Below, one piece after another: positions 48,901-57,177 of a stretch of 64,000 nucleotides of DNA (its first letter is position 1; the number at the start of each line of letters is the position of its first letter). The notes below the pieces were generated by a model. The model had not been told where the DNA came from, did not search any database, and saw only the letters and a list, made by a program, of their open reading frames with translations. A program made the position numbers and the translations under genes. The stretch lies in NCBI GenBank assembly GCA_035534575.1, contig DATLRT010000015.1, forward strand, positions 17,514-81,513, written 5' to 3'. Source of the DNA: JAGWFU01 sp035534575. Lineage in GTDB: Archaea; Micrarchaeota; Micrarchaeia; Micrarchaeales; Micrarchaeaceae.

Positions 48901-51157
48901 ATCGCTCGCAGCCGAGGCACCATATGTGTGTTACACAGACCAGAACTTCGGCGCCGGCTCTCCTTGCACTTACAGCAGCACCTTCGCGCAGACGGTGACG
49001 CAGATGTATCCTCCGGTGATGGGAGTGCCAAGCTCGTTCAATTATATCGAGTCTCAGGGATCCCCGCAGCAGTACCTGTCGCTGCAGAATGTAATCTCAT
49101 CGCTCTTCCCCGAAGGCATCAACTGCCCGCCCCTCGGCGCAAGCGTGCCGGGCTCGTCACAGCAGTGCCAGCAGGCATCCACAGCCGCGTCGCAGATAAA
49201 CCCGCAGCAGGTCGGCAGCTCGCTCTCCAACCCTATTACGGGAGGAGGAACAGTGACATCACAGCCCAACACTTACGTGAACAGCATCATCTCCGGGTAC
49301 GTGCTGATACCTTACAAGATAACTTATGTCCTCAACAGTGCTGTCACCGGCTCCAACTCGTATAGCAACTCGGGCTCAATCCAGGGAGAAGTTGTTGCAG
49401 GCACCCCGCCTCCAAACTACTACCACTGCGTCAGGTTCGCCGGCAGCCTCAAGGGCGGTGGAACCCACTGCGCTCAGGAGGAACCCGCATGCACGGCATC
49501 AACATCTGGACTCACGGGCAATCAGGCGCAGGGCACTGTGGTGCAGTACGCATACGCAAGGGTCAACCTGCCAAGAAGCAACTCGCTCAACAACACGATA
49601 GAGGGCGGCAACACATACTCGAAGTTCTCCCCGGGCGACAACTACTACATAGCCAACGTCTCGGACGCTAACCTGGTCACTATGCCCAACCTCGAGATAT
49701 CCACATTCACCAACAGGCTGTTCGGAGCTGTTTACATAAACAGGACCATAAGCCCCGGCAACATCGACCCCAACGGCTACACGAGCCCGATGGTGGTGAA
49801 CTCGGTGCAGGCGCTCAACTACCAGGAGAACTACCTCGTCCAGCAGGCAGGCGGCAGCACATATCCCGGATACAGCCTCCAACAGTCGATGGCTGCGGAC
49901 CCTGTCAACCTGAACAAGGTCGGCCCAGGCTGCGGCTCTACATGCCCGAGCATGTACTACTACTCCACGGACCCGAGCAAGGTGTTCCAGGGACAGAGCG
50001 GGCTCACCTACGCCAACTACTCCCAGCTCAACTACCTCTCCCTCTTCGAACTCATACGCCAGGCATCGCAGCTCTACTCCATCGGCTTCTCCACTCCGGA
50101 GAACTCGTTCATCGGTTACAATAGGCTGATATACACCTTCGTGGACAGGTTCAACAACGCGATATACATGCCGCTCAGCGTGGACTTCGCCAACATCGCG
50201 CAGATAGCGCCCAATCCGGTCGTCACAGTCAACGCCCTCAACGCCAACGAGACCAGCATAACCGTGGCGGGGATAGCGACATACACCAACACTGTGGGCA
50301 CCTACCCGCTCCCCGTGGGCTCGCCCGTCTATGTCTATTACGACAACAACATGAACTTCTTCAGCGGCACGATGTCACCGGACTCGGCGCCCAGCCAGAC
50401 ACCTGGGCCGTACTACCAATATGCACTGCAGTGCGCCTTCGGCACATCTGGCGGCGGTTGCCCGCTCGCAGACCCGCTCGCTTCTCTGTCGCAAGGACCC
50501 ACCGCACCAACAATCGCCAACACGATAATGTTCCACACCAACTACGGCGCGACCGCAGGAGAGTGCGCGCCGGAACCGCAGAGCCTGCTCACAACCGCGA
50601 CGCCGAACCAGTGCAACATCTACGGCAACTTTGGCCTGCCCTCAGTGGCGTACGATTCCAATATCGGCAACTACCAGTACTGCAGCCCTTCAACATCAAC
50701 GGGCAACGGCATACTCACGTCCCAGATGGGTCTCGTGGCAATCGTGCAGACGGATGCCAACGGCGCGTTCACAACCGACTTCAACGTCTGTGGCACTGGC
50801 GCCCACAGGGTGCTCACCGAGTATTACGGCTCGCCGGGCCCCCAGCCCTTCTATGTAACGCAGACGCCAATCACTCAGTCCGCAGGGAAGTACGAGCTCT
50901 TCTCGGCATCGAACACTAACGGCGCGACCGCCGGCAAGACGCTCGAGTACGGCTACGTATACGCGCCCAACACCGTTGCGACTGACGTGCAGGTCGGCAG
51001 CTACGCGCTAGGGTTCGGTTCTGTGGGCATGGCAGCGCTTGTCGCCATGGTCGCTATAATACTGGGTGCACTCTTCATCGGCAAGAGGCAGGCGGCATCC
51101 TCCTCCAAACGTGGACGCGCTACAAAGGGATCAAGGCAGGCATCCAGATACAAGTGA
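45971..51157 (+). CDS. Very large secreted, membrane-anchored surface protein (1728 residues)
   Basis: Starts at GTG 45971. A signal peptide with hydrophobic core (about 12-30) ends ...QSYAANYT. The extracellular part is Ser/Thr/Asn/Gly/Gln/Tyr-rich, with many N-glycosylation sequons and paired cysteines, dense in the first 150 residues (GYCQPSCGDMCNTG). A central stretch of about 600 residues has repeated beta-strand blocks with SPDDFVYVLN, ASDYNNDVFVLG, SPGGQFIYMAN and DSQGIIYVLDN, which look like blades of a beta-propeller. The C-terminus has one membrane helix (about 1685-1708) and a basic cytoplasmic tail. An S-layer component, adhesin or host-contact protein are candidates; no specific family is recognised. 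Followed 4 nt later by priS. Confidence 0.8.
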   Translation: MDILARDKTYYAFTFALFAVSLMLIIPAQSYAANYTNSSTVQFQTTPNGPCVIPKSKDCPASSIAGQNIEGHIISCGYCQPSCGDMCNTGGPTDTGEASSMGCTGTFVGGGSYSSSQTTYCNGGYDNSKTITLPSGSYSSYWCKDQPQLTTYGTGGSSSSYYDQGSCIITDYNTTTTHYDPYALNGKIAGGVQQSSVSQSPLAVNVLNDNTANALWLISCPASPGSVTNLFSSNLASFIGGNMCQTINTPLTSGAKVTTSITWNGYAPVTGSIANLTFTNAATGLISNLAYSGATNSIASSTFDISNGYNTESYIFQQVPAQAQQGVWGWDAKRADFSGFNAIELSLWQSYTSQSFNGGNAYTFVQNFNQDSSGTNYQWSCSYSYNFGLSLSIQSIENANIPIATGGGSPVSVLPYLLYNISLPSTTSELNVKTSNAVLNLSLDLYSPHNFGSAAQNLDPFPFFTDAGFFAGQHTAQPTGSYLGVFAPDLLNVYSQQGTALTTQTSTILSSLTQAAASALTFDPKGKTIGTYATGELPDPTYISASPDDFVYVLNSTSSCGWLCFDSQTTSNLFVMRFIPKGDYNVSNYQPGSVAFTTDGSMTWNSEWQTYWSNSQQQQSQNLYITNIYQLSSSSSSFWGAQATSTGSALGILPQAIASDYNNDVFVLGANTAASVGGYKSFKIAAVLANGMVQLPITINTPDDNFISSDQLAASPGGQFIYMANVSSPGFIHIFETSDYKYTGNIPLSFSNSQYTMNVVAYLANGGPYNSPTIASAYQGQALVADQAQNHHPIAISDSQGIIYVLDNWTVDVNNMHSAELLLRAFSYNGIELPIQSTAANTVLLGSGYTYSGNIGADHMPPYGWVLSANVALSPATSVSYCAADCTYSPTSPGLASSPYMPIGPLVSPTGVVGPNLNDLGFTTDFNGTSYLIAHVFKPTSEGLLDQIYTTLFGATPAPLYSELLVFRPSLVNYTQVSLAAEAPYVCYTDQNFGAGSPCTYSSTFAQTVTQMYPPVMGVPSSFNYIESQGSPQQYLSLQNVISSLFPEGINCPPLGASVPGSSQQCQQASTAASQINPQQVGSSLSNPITGGGTVTSQPNTYVNSIISGYVLIPYKITYVLNSAVTGSNSYSNSGSIQGEVVAGTPPPNYYHCVRFAGSLKGGGTHCAQEEPACTASTSGLTGNQAQGTVVQYAYARVNLPRSNSLNNTIEGGNTYSKFSPGDNYYIANVSDANLVTMPNLEISTFTNRLFGAVYINRTISPGNIDPNGYTSPMVVNSVQALNYQENYLVQQAGGSTYPGYSLQQSMAADPVNLNKVGPGCGSTCPSMYYYSTDPSKVFQGQSGLTYANYSQLNYLSLFELIRQASQLYSIGFSTPENSFIGYNRLIYTFVDRFNNAIYMPLSVDFANIAQIAPNPVVTVNALNANETSITVAGIATYTNTVGTYPLPVGSPVYVYYDNNMNFFSGTMSPDSAPSQTPGPYYQYALQCAFGTSGGGCPLADPLASLSQGPTAPTIANTIMFHTNYGATAGECAPEPQSLLTTATPNQCNIYGNFGLPSVAYDSNIGNYQYCSPSTSTGNGILTSQMGLVAIVQTDANGAFTTDFNVCGTGAHRVLTEYYGSPGPQPFYVTQTPITQSAGKYELFSASNTNGATAGKTLEYGYVYAPNTVATDVQVGSYALGFGSVGMAALVAMVAIILGALFIGKRQAASSSKRGRATKGSRQASRYK

Positions 51158-51161
51158 TTCC

Positions 51162-52310
51162 GTGCTAGACAACAAGTCGATGGAGTGGGTCAGGTCGCTC
51201 ATCAAAGGTTACTACCAGAAGGCCACCGAGATAGCACCCACCAATGTGGAGAAGAGGGAGTTCGGGTTCGGTGACTTCGAGAAGAAGATCGCATATAGGC
51301 ACACCACGTTCAAGACTGGGAAGGAGCTAAGCGAGTATCTGGTCAAGAACCTCCCGCCATTCGTCTCGTACTCATCCGCATACTACCAGAGGCCCGACGG
51401 CAGGCCGATGGAGAGCAAGGGGCTCATAGGCGCGGAGCTAGTGTTCGACCTTGACGCGGACGACCTGAAGCTCGAGTGCAAGCTTGAGCATGGCGGCAAG
51501 TGGGTATGCAGGAACTGCCTCGATTCCGTTAAGGAGGAGACAATACGCCTCATTGAAGACTTCCTGCTTCCGGACTTCGGCTTCAGTGAGTCCCAGCTGG
51601 GCATAAACTTCAGCGGCAACAGGGGATACCACGTGCACGTTTACGGGGACAGCATCTTCGGCCTGGATGGCGACGCGAGGAAGGGCATAAGCGATTACAT
51701 AGCTGGCAACAACATAGAGCTCACCTCTTTCTTCCCGTCCTTGGGCATGAAGGGCAAGAGGCTCGAGGGACCGAAGCCCACGGACTACGGCTGGGGAGGC
51801 AAGCTGGCAAACGGGATAATAAAGGCGATCAACGAGGGCACGAGCTCGCTCCAGGCGCTGGGCATAGAGAAGACTGAGGCAAACCTGTTGATAAGGAAGA
51901 GGGCGGAGGTCATACTCGGGATAACCACTGGCAACTGGGACAAGGTCAACATACCCAAGAAGGCGGAGTTTTGGGGCAACGTGCTCAAGGGCATCTCGAT
52001 AGGCCAGAGCGAGTCGATAGACAAGAACGTCACCAACGACCTCTACCACCTGATAAGGATGCCGGGCACGCTGCACGGCGACACCGGCCTGATCGCCAAG
52101 ACCATACCGAGCATAGCCGCGCTCAAGGCCTTCGACCCCATGAAGGATGCGATAGCATTCAAGGGAGGGAGCCTGCGAGTTAGGGTAACAAAGGCACCCA
52201 AGTTCGCGATGGCTGGAAAGGAGTACGGACCATACGAGTCCGCAACGGAGGAACTGCCCACCTGCGTTGCAGCATACCTTGTCCTCAAGAGGCTCGCCTC
52301 GGTGGTCTGA
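51162..52310 (+). CDS. priS: DNA primase small (catalytic) subunit PriS
   Basis: Catalytic subunit of the archaeo-eukaryotic primase that starts DNA strands with RNA/DNA primers. About 382 residues. The catalytic D96-x-D98 is in ELVFDLDADD; the SGNRGYH motif (151-157) and the later HLIRMPGTLHGDTGL with its nucleotide-binding Arg/His complete the site. A zinc-binding Cys pair is CRNC near 116-119. GTG 51162 lies 4 nt after the surface-protein stop; ATG 51180 is an alternative start. The gene is followed by the TBP-repeat gene. The large subunit PriL is not in this window. Confidence 0.93.
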   Translation: MLDNKSMEWVRSLIKGYYQKATEIAPTNVEKREFGFGDFEKKIAYRHTTFKTGKELSEYLVKNLPPFVSYSSAYYQRPDGRPMESKGLIGAELVFDLDADDLKLECKLEHGGKWVCRNCLDSVKEETIRLIEDFLLPDFGFSESQLGINFSGNRGYHVHVYGDSIFGLDGDARKGISDYIAGNNIELTSFFPSLGMKGKRLEGPKPTDYGWGGKLANGIIKAINEGTSSLQALGIEKTEANLLIRKRAEVILGITTGNWDKVNIPKKAEFWGNVLKGISIGQSESIDKNVTNDLYHLIRMPGTLHGDTGLIAKTIPSIAALKAFDPMKDAIAFKGGSLRVRVTKAPKFAMAGKEYGPYESATEELPTCVAAYLVLKRLASVV

Positions 52311-52358
52311 TAGGCTTTTAAACCTACGGATACAATTACTCTTGAAATTGGTGCTTAA

Positions 52359-52697
52359 ATGGCAAAGGGACCCTCTAGAAGGTCGTCTTCATCCGCGACC
52401 CCTCACAAGCGCGCTGTGCTCAGGCCCACCTACAGGGTTGAGAACATGGTTGCAAAGGCAGAGCTGGACGTGGACCTTGACCTTTACGGACTGGCCAAGC
52501 TCTCCCACGACATAGACTACGAGCCCGAGCAGTTCCCTGGCGCAATATACAAGGTGCACGACCCAAAGGCCGCGCTTCTGCTGTTCAAGAACGGGAAGAT
52601 TATCTGCACCGGAGCGAGGACATCCAACGACATAAAGAAGGCGGTCCAGCAGGCGGTTGACCTCGTCAACAAGTACATGGGCTTCAAGTCCAAGTGA
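52359..52697 (+). CDS. Single-repeat TATA-binding-protein-like protein
   Basis: 112 residues. After a Ser/Arg/Lys-rich N-terminus (1-25), residues 26-106 form exactly one TBP repeat: RVENMVAKAELDVDLDL, YEPEQFPGAIYKVHDPKAALLLF, and KNGKIICTGARTSNDIKKAV. The hallmark EPEQFPG and the Phe of LLFKNGK (the residues that kink DNA in TBP) are intact. Canonical archaeal TBP has two such repeats (about 180-200 residues); here the reading frame ends, and the next 260 nt encode nothing. A plus-strand TATA GCTTTTAAAC at 52314-52323 starts its own transcript. It could work as a homodimer in place of TBP, or be an extra regulator beside a normal TBP elsewhere. Confidence 0.88.
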   Translation: MAKGPSRRSSSSATPHKRAVLRPTYRVENMVAKAELDVDLDLYGLAKLSHDIDYEPEQFPGAIYKVHDPKAALLLFKNGKIICTGARTSNDIKKAVQQAVDLVNKYMGFKSK

Positions 52698-52961
52698 GGC
52701 CTGCATCTCTTTTAGTGGAGGTTCCCAACCCTATAGGAAGGTTTATAAGCCTTCGGGTCGAATACGTTATTCACTAAACATGTACACAAGTCGGATCACG
52801 CGTATCCTATAAACCCTATTCTCATCCACCCAGGCGTATGCACCTGCATACGCCTATTTTGCTTCTCTCCTCATAAAACGGTAAAAACACCCCATCAGCG
52901 AGAGCTTCTTTCCAGCCAGGCAGTTATATATATTTGGAGCCGCCCAATCCATTCGAATGCT
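52698..52961. other. Intergenic stretch with possible small RNA
   Basis: About 264 nt without a protein gene. A TATA-like GTTTATAAG at 52741-52749 is followed, 80-110 nt later, by a perfect 11-base-pair hairpin (52832-52855) and TATTTT, which would make a transcript of about 85-90 nt from roughly 52775. A second TATA (52919-52936) serves the next gene. I see no C/D, H/ACA or tRNA signature. Confidence 0.4.
52832..52855. repeat. Hairpin AGGCGTATGCA/TGCATACGCCT
   Basis: Eleven-base-pair perfect stem with a two-base loop CC, followed by ATTTT on the plus strand. It could be a terminator or the 3' stem of a small RNA. Confidence 0.5.
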
Positions 52962-54110
52962 ATGTCGTATGCCAATTGGGGAGCCAAGACTATTCCCAAC
53001 CTGAATAAGACCAAGAACGGGGGATTCGTCACCGAATACAACCATAGGGTCAAGGAGATACTGCGCCAAGACGGGCCGATAACCAGCAAGTTCTTCAAGA
53101 CTGCCGTTAACTACCCGATAAGCAATGAAGGATTCCACAAGGCTCTGCCATTGATCACTACAATGGCCGCAGAGAGCAAGCTCAGCAAGATAAGGTTCGC
53201 AGGCATAACTGGCGGAGGCACGCAGTACCTCAGGCTCGTCAGCGCTCTGGCCGATAGTGGAAAGGAGATGGACAGCATATGCGCCATTGACATCAATGTG
53301 ATGCAGCTGCTGAATCTGTCCCATCTTTCGGAGCGAATGAACCACATGGCAAGGCACGGCATTGCCTTTGAGGTGACCAACGCCAATAGGGGGCTAAAGG
53401 AAGGCGGATACCTCGAATCCACATTCACGTTTTCTTACAACGAGATGAAAATCAACACTGACTCACTCTGGCAGCTGGAGCCCTACCCTATCGGCTCCAT
53501 GAAAAATTCTGCGCTGCTCCCGCTTAACGCAAATGATTTGAGGATGCCCATCTCCAGCCACGGCACTAACACTTGCAGCATAAAAAACGTGGACACTGGG
53601 AAGAAAGTTGGAGAGATAAAGATACGCGGAAGGGACGAGATTGAGATTACTTCCGTATCTGGAAAAGACGGTGCTAATAAAAGGGTCTACGGTTTCAAGG
53701 TGGCCGGAGACAGCATGCTGAGCATAATCGGCAGGGTCGAGCTCAAGCAAAAGATTCCGACCATAAACGCATTCCATATCGACGCTGCATCCTTCCTCCA
53801 ACTGGTTCATCCTGACGACGCGCCCAACTTCATATATCTGTCAAACATGAAGGGAGGGGGCATGTCCGTAGGAAGCTTTGAGCACATTCTGGAGCGTATC
53901 CACGAAGATAAAAAGTTCGAGATCGGCACTGCTGTAATGTACACATCAGTGGCGAACCTGAAGGCGCTCTTCGTCTTGAAGAAAGTGGAAGGAGGGTTCG
54001 AGGCATCCTGCATACGCCCTGATGGATCGGTCGGCAGAGTGGATGGTCCGCTATACGAATTCAGCAAGGGTGTCATACATCGCAAGCTCACCACAGACGA
54101 AGTCTACTGA
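52962..54110 (+). CDS. DUF3419/BtaA-like SAM-binding-fold protein
   Basis: 382 residues. The Rossmann-type segment FAGITGGGTQYLRLVSALADSGKEMDSICAIDINVMQLLNLS resembles the DUF3419 family (glycine-rich loop, then an acidic strand D-x-N binding SAM), and a late block FIYLSNMKGGGMSVGSFEHILERI... GTAVMYTS matches the family's substrate region. Bacterial BtaA of this family transfers an aminocarboxypropyl group to diacylglycerol; in archaea the product is not known. Similarity is judged by motif only. A TATA at 52919-52936 gives an almost leaderless transcript. DNA is AT-richer than its neighbours between 53450 and 53780. Confidence 0.55.
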   Translation: MSYANWGAKTIPNLNKTKNGGFVTEYNHRVKEILRQDGPITSKFFKTAVNYPISNEGFHKALPLITTMAAESKLSKIRFAGITGGGTQYLRLVSALADSGKEMDSICAIDINVMQLLNLSHLSERMNHMARHGIAFEVTNANRGLKEGGYLESTFTFSYNEMKINTDSLWQLEPYPIGSMKNSALLPLNANDLRMPISSHGTNTCSIKNVDTGKKVGEIKIRGRDEIEITSVSGKDGANKRVYGFKVAGDSMLSIIGRVELKQKIPTINAFHIDAASFLQLVHPDDAPNFIYLSNMKGGGMSVGSFEHILERIHEDKKFEIGTAVMYTSVANLKALFVLKKVEGGFEASCIRPDGSVGRVDGPLYEFSKGVIHRKLTTDEVY

Positions 54111-54115
54111 GTCGG

Positions 54116-54682
54116 TTACGCCTTCTGCGCGAAGACGAGATAAGCGGTGTGCCACACACCCTTGGTCGATGGCCTGATTCCCTGCTCCCTGACCAGCATG
54201 TCCCTCACTATTACCTCGCAGATGAATATGTTCACGAACTTATACTTCTCAAGCCTCGAGACGAAGATCTTCACCTGTTCCATGTGGGGCAGGTAGCCGA
54301 ATATGTAGCCGTCCTTCTTGAGCGCCTTGTTCGCCTTGCCGACCGCCAGATGGGAGTTGGGCAGGTCCAGCGTCACTAGGTCAACATTCTTCTCCTCAAT
54401 CTTCTTGGTCACGTCCCCCTGCTTGAGGTGGAGGTTGTCAAGCCCCTCTGCGACCCTGTTCCTCTCCGCTATCTTGCTGAACTCGTCTCTGGTGTCGTAG
54501 CTGTAAACCTCCTTGCACACCCGCGCCAGCGCTACGGCAAGCCATCCGCTTCCCGTCCCCGCATCCACGCACACGCTGTTCCTGTTCAGCCCGGTGTATG
54601 TTATTACCATTCCAATGTCCTTGGGCAGCATGACCTGCGGCCCCCTCTTCAGTCTCCTGTACGATTGCGGTATGAACATCAT
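54116..54682 (-). CDS. trmI: tRNA (adenine-N1) methyltransferase TrmI-like
   Basis: 188 residues. The family N-terminal block RGPQVMLPKDIGMVITYTGLNRNSVCVDAGTGSGWLAVALARV contains SAM motif I (DAGTGSG, about 41-47); LDLPNSH replaces the usual DxP motif IV, and the C-terminal GIRPSTKGVWHTAYLVFAQK is diagnostic of TrmI, which makes m1A57/58 in the T loop. It lacks the N-terminal 60-70 residues of longer TrmI proteins, so it is a compact version. Its ATG overlaps the topA stop by 4 nt; the two are co-translated. Confidence 0.88.
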   Translation of the reverse strand: MMFIPQSYRRLKRGPQVMLPKDIGMVITYTGLNRNSVCVDAGTGSGWLAVALARVCKEVYSYDTRDEFSKIAERNRVAEGLDNLHLKQGDVTKKIEEKNVDLVTLDLPNSHLAVGKANKALKKDGYIFGYLPHMEQVKIFVSRLEKYKFVNIFICEVIVRDMLVREQGIRPSTKGVWHTAYLVFAQKA

Positions 54683-56883
54683 AGCACCTTCTTCTTCGTC
54701 GCCTTCTTGGCAGGCTTCGCCGCAGCCTTTGGCTTCTTCACCACTGGCGGCTTTGCTGCAACTGCCGGCTTTTCAACTGGCTTGGCAATCTGGGTTGCCG
54801 ATTGAGCAGCTGGCGCAGCTGACTGATCCTCTGCACTTCCTCCTCCATCATCCTTCTTGGCCCATTCCTTCTTCGTTATGCAGTTGGGGTCAAGGTCCAT
54901 CTCGAACGGCCTCTTCGCCCTCCTTACGACCTTTATTATCGGCGTGTGGCAGTGCTCGCACACTCTCCCTGTCGGCACTATCTTAGCGTTCTGCGGCACC
55001 GAGAACGTGGTGGTGCACTTCGGGTAGTTCGCGCACGCGGCGAAGAACTTGCCCACCTTCGACCTCCTTATCACGAGGTTTCCCCCGTCCTTCGGGCACG
55101 GCCCAAGCGTCTCGCTCGCCTGCAGCCCCTTCCTCATCGCCTCAGTTATGTTCGTCTTGTTCTTGTCGAAGGTGGCGAGCGCCTCGATGAGCATCTTCTT
55201 GCCCTCCGCTATGACCTCCTCCTCGCTCTTCTTGCCTATCACTATCTGTTCCATGTCCTCCTCAAGCGTCTTCGTGGTCTCCTCGTTGACTATCATGTTC
55301 GCGTTGGTGTTGAGCGTCTCGTAAACGCTCATACCGAACTCGGTGACGTTTATGCTGGTGCCCTCTATGTAGTTCCTCCTGAACAGGGTGTCTATTATCG
55401 CGGCCCTTGTCGCCTTTGTCCCGAGGTTCCTCTTCTCAAGCTCGGCTATGAGCTGGGCCTTGGAGTACCGCTTCGGCGGCTGTGTCATCATCTCCCTCAT
55501 GTCCACCGATGATGCCTTGACCTTCTGCCCCTTCTTGAGCTGCGGCAGAGTCTTCTCGCTGAGCGTCGTGAACGGGTAGTAGGCCAGCCATCCCTTGTCG
55601 AGTATCATCGCGCCGTTGGCTGAGTATGTCTCCTGCCCCATTGCCACCACTACTCTCGTCCTTGCGACCTTCGCGTTGGGCGCGAAGCATGAAAGGAACC
55701 TTCTTGTGATGAGGTCGTACAGCCTCTCCTCAACGTCAGAGAGCCCGCTGGCCTGTATGCCTGTGGGGTAGATCGCGGGGTGGGCCTCGTCAGTCTTGAT
55801 TCCCTCCATCGGGGCGAACCTCTTCTCCTTGATGAGCCTCTTCGCGTGCTCAGAGTAATTGGGATTCCTTGCCAGCTCCGCTATTATCCTGGACAGGCCC
55901 AGGCTCGGCGGCAGCTTCTGCGATGACGTTCTCGGGTAAGATATAAACGAGCGCTCGTAGAGCGACTGCGCGGTAGCAAGCGTGGCGGTCGGGTCGAGCC
56001 TGAACGCCTTTGCCGCCTCCAGCTGCAGAGTTGTGAGGTCGAACGGCGGGAACGGCTTTATGCTCTGCTCGGTGCTCTCTATGTCCTTCACCACAGAGTT
56101 CTTCATCTCTTCCCTGCTGGAGTCGAGCGCCTTCTGCGCCACCTGATAGTCCTTCATGTCCCCACGCGTGTTGAGGAACTCCATCTGCTCAACCATCGAG
56201 CTTATCCTCCAGAACGGGCTGGGCACGAAGTCGCCTATCTCTATCTCCCTCTTCGCAAGTATCGCGAGAGTGGGCCCCTGCACCCTGCCTATGCTGAGCG
56301 CGTTGGTGAACCTGTTGGCGGATATTGCGCTCGTGAGGGCCCTGCTCAGGTTTATCCCCCACAGCCAGTCGAGTATGTGCCTCGCCTCTCCCGCCTTGAA
56401 GTTGCCCATGTCGAGCGGCATCAGGTGCGCGTATGACTCCTTGAGGTCCGGCACCGTAGTGGTGGAGAACTTCATCCTCTTCGCCTTCTTCTCGCCCTCC
56501 TTGCCTCCCACGAACTTGATTATGTTTGTGCCTATTACCGTGCCCTCCGTGTCGTAGTCGCAGGCGTTTATGAACATGTCAACCTTCGGCGCCAGGTCAA
56601 CGAACACGTCAAGGTACTTCTTGGTGTAATCCGACTTGGCGTTGACCTTGTAGGAGGCCGCCCACTCCACGTTGAGCACCGGGTAGTTCCTTTCCTTGTC
56701 CGCCTGGTGTATCGTGAAGACGTGGCCAACCGCGGCCGCGATGTATATCATGTTCTTGGGCTCCTTTATCTCGTAGTAGCTCACGCCGTCAGCCATGACC
56801 TTCCTCTGGTTGTCATTGCCCAGCGCCATCGCTATCCTTAGCGCAACGCTAGGCTTCTCCGCAATTATGAGGATGTTCATCAA
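54679..56883 (-). CDS. topA: DNA topoisomerase I (type IA)
   Basis: Single-strand-passing topoisomerase, 734 residues. TOPRIM domain MNILIIAEKPSVALRIAMAL with the acidic D-x-D-x-E (ACDYDTEGTVIG); catalytic Tyr in RSFISYPRTSSQ (about 310-321). Toward the C-terminus are zinc-ribbon remnants: the first has CPKDGG with Asp in place of the second Cys, then CANYPKC; a further CEHC-x-C-like pair is near 645. The last about 45 residues are a Lys/Ala/Pro-rich disordered tail. Start can be 56883 or 56880. The order small membrane protein, topA, trmI is an operon on the minus strand. Confidence 0.94.
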   Translation of the reverse strand: MMNILIIAEKPSVALRIAMALGNDNQRKVMADGVSYYEIKEPKNMIYIAAAVGHVFTIHQADKERNYPVLNVEWAASYKVNAKSDYTKKYLDVFVDLAPKVDMFINACDYDTEGTVIGTNIIKFVGGKEGEKKAKRMKFSTTTVPDLKESYAHLMPLDMGNFKAGEARHILDWLWGINLSRALTSAISANRFTNALSIGRVQGPTLAILAKREIEIGDFVPSPFWRISSMVEQMEFLNTRGDMKDYQVAQKALDSSREEMKNSVVKDIESTEQSIKPFPPFDLTTLQLEAAKAFRLDPTATLATAQSLYERSFISYPRTSSQKLPPSLGLSRIIAELARNPNYSEHAKRLIKEKRFAPMEGIKTDEAHPAIYPTGIQASGLSDVEERLYDLITRRFLSCFAPNAKVARTRVVVAMGQETYSANGAMILDKGWLAYYPFTTLSEKTLPQLKKGQKVKASSVDMREMMTQPPKRYSKAQLIAELEKRNLGTKATRAAIIDTLFRRNYIEGTSINVTEFGMSVYETLNTNANMIVNEETTKTLEEDMEQIVIGKKSEEEVIAEGKKMLIEALATFDKNKTNITEAMRKGLQASETLGPCPKDGGNLVIRRSKVGKFFAACANYPKCTTTFSVPQNAKIVPTGRVCEHCHTPIIKVVRRAKRPFEMDLDPNCITKKEWAKKDDGGGSAEDQSAAPAAQSATQIAKPVEKPAVAAKPPVVKKPKAAAKPAKKATKKKVL

Positions 56884-56900
56884 AGCAGCCTTACTCTCAC

Positions 56901-57158
56901 TTACTTCCTTACTGTCTTCTTTGCCCTATGCCTTCTTTCGGGTATCCTCGTGTACGACTTGTGCACCGGCGGCATACCCTCCTTCATACGCTCATGTCTC
57001 GATATCAGCCAGCCGTTCAGGAAGCCAAATGCGATTCCGATGAAGAGCAGCGTGTAGAAGATGGCGGAGGCTCCGAAGTGTATAAATACGCCTATTACCA
57101 ATATCACAAGTGCCATTGTAATTGCTGATGTAATGATTGGCAGTTCTATCTTTGTCAT
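56901..57158 (-). CDS. Small two-helix membrane protein
   Basis: 85 residues with hydrophobic segments at about 7-28 and 33-52 and a strongly basic C-terminal tail (RHERMKEGMPPVHKSYTRIPERRHRAKKTVRK). No family recognised. It begins the minus-strand group with topA, 17 nt downstream. The gene faces the SMR-type genes across a short promoter region. Confidence 0.6.
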   Translation of the reverse strand: MTKIELPIITSAITMALVILVIGVFIHFGASAIFYTLLFIGIAFGFLNGWLISRHERMKEGMPPVHKSYTRIPERRHRAKKTVRK

Positions 57159-57177
57159 CTACTAACCGGTGGTGTTC

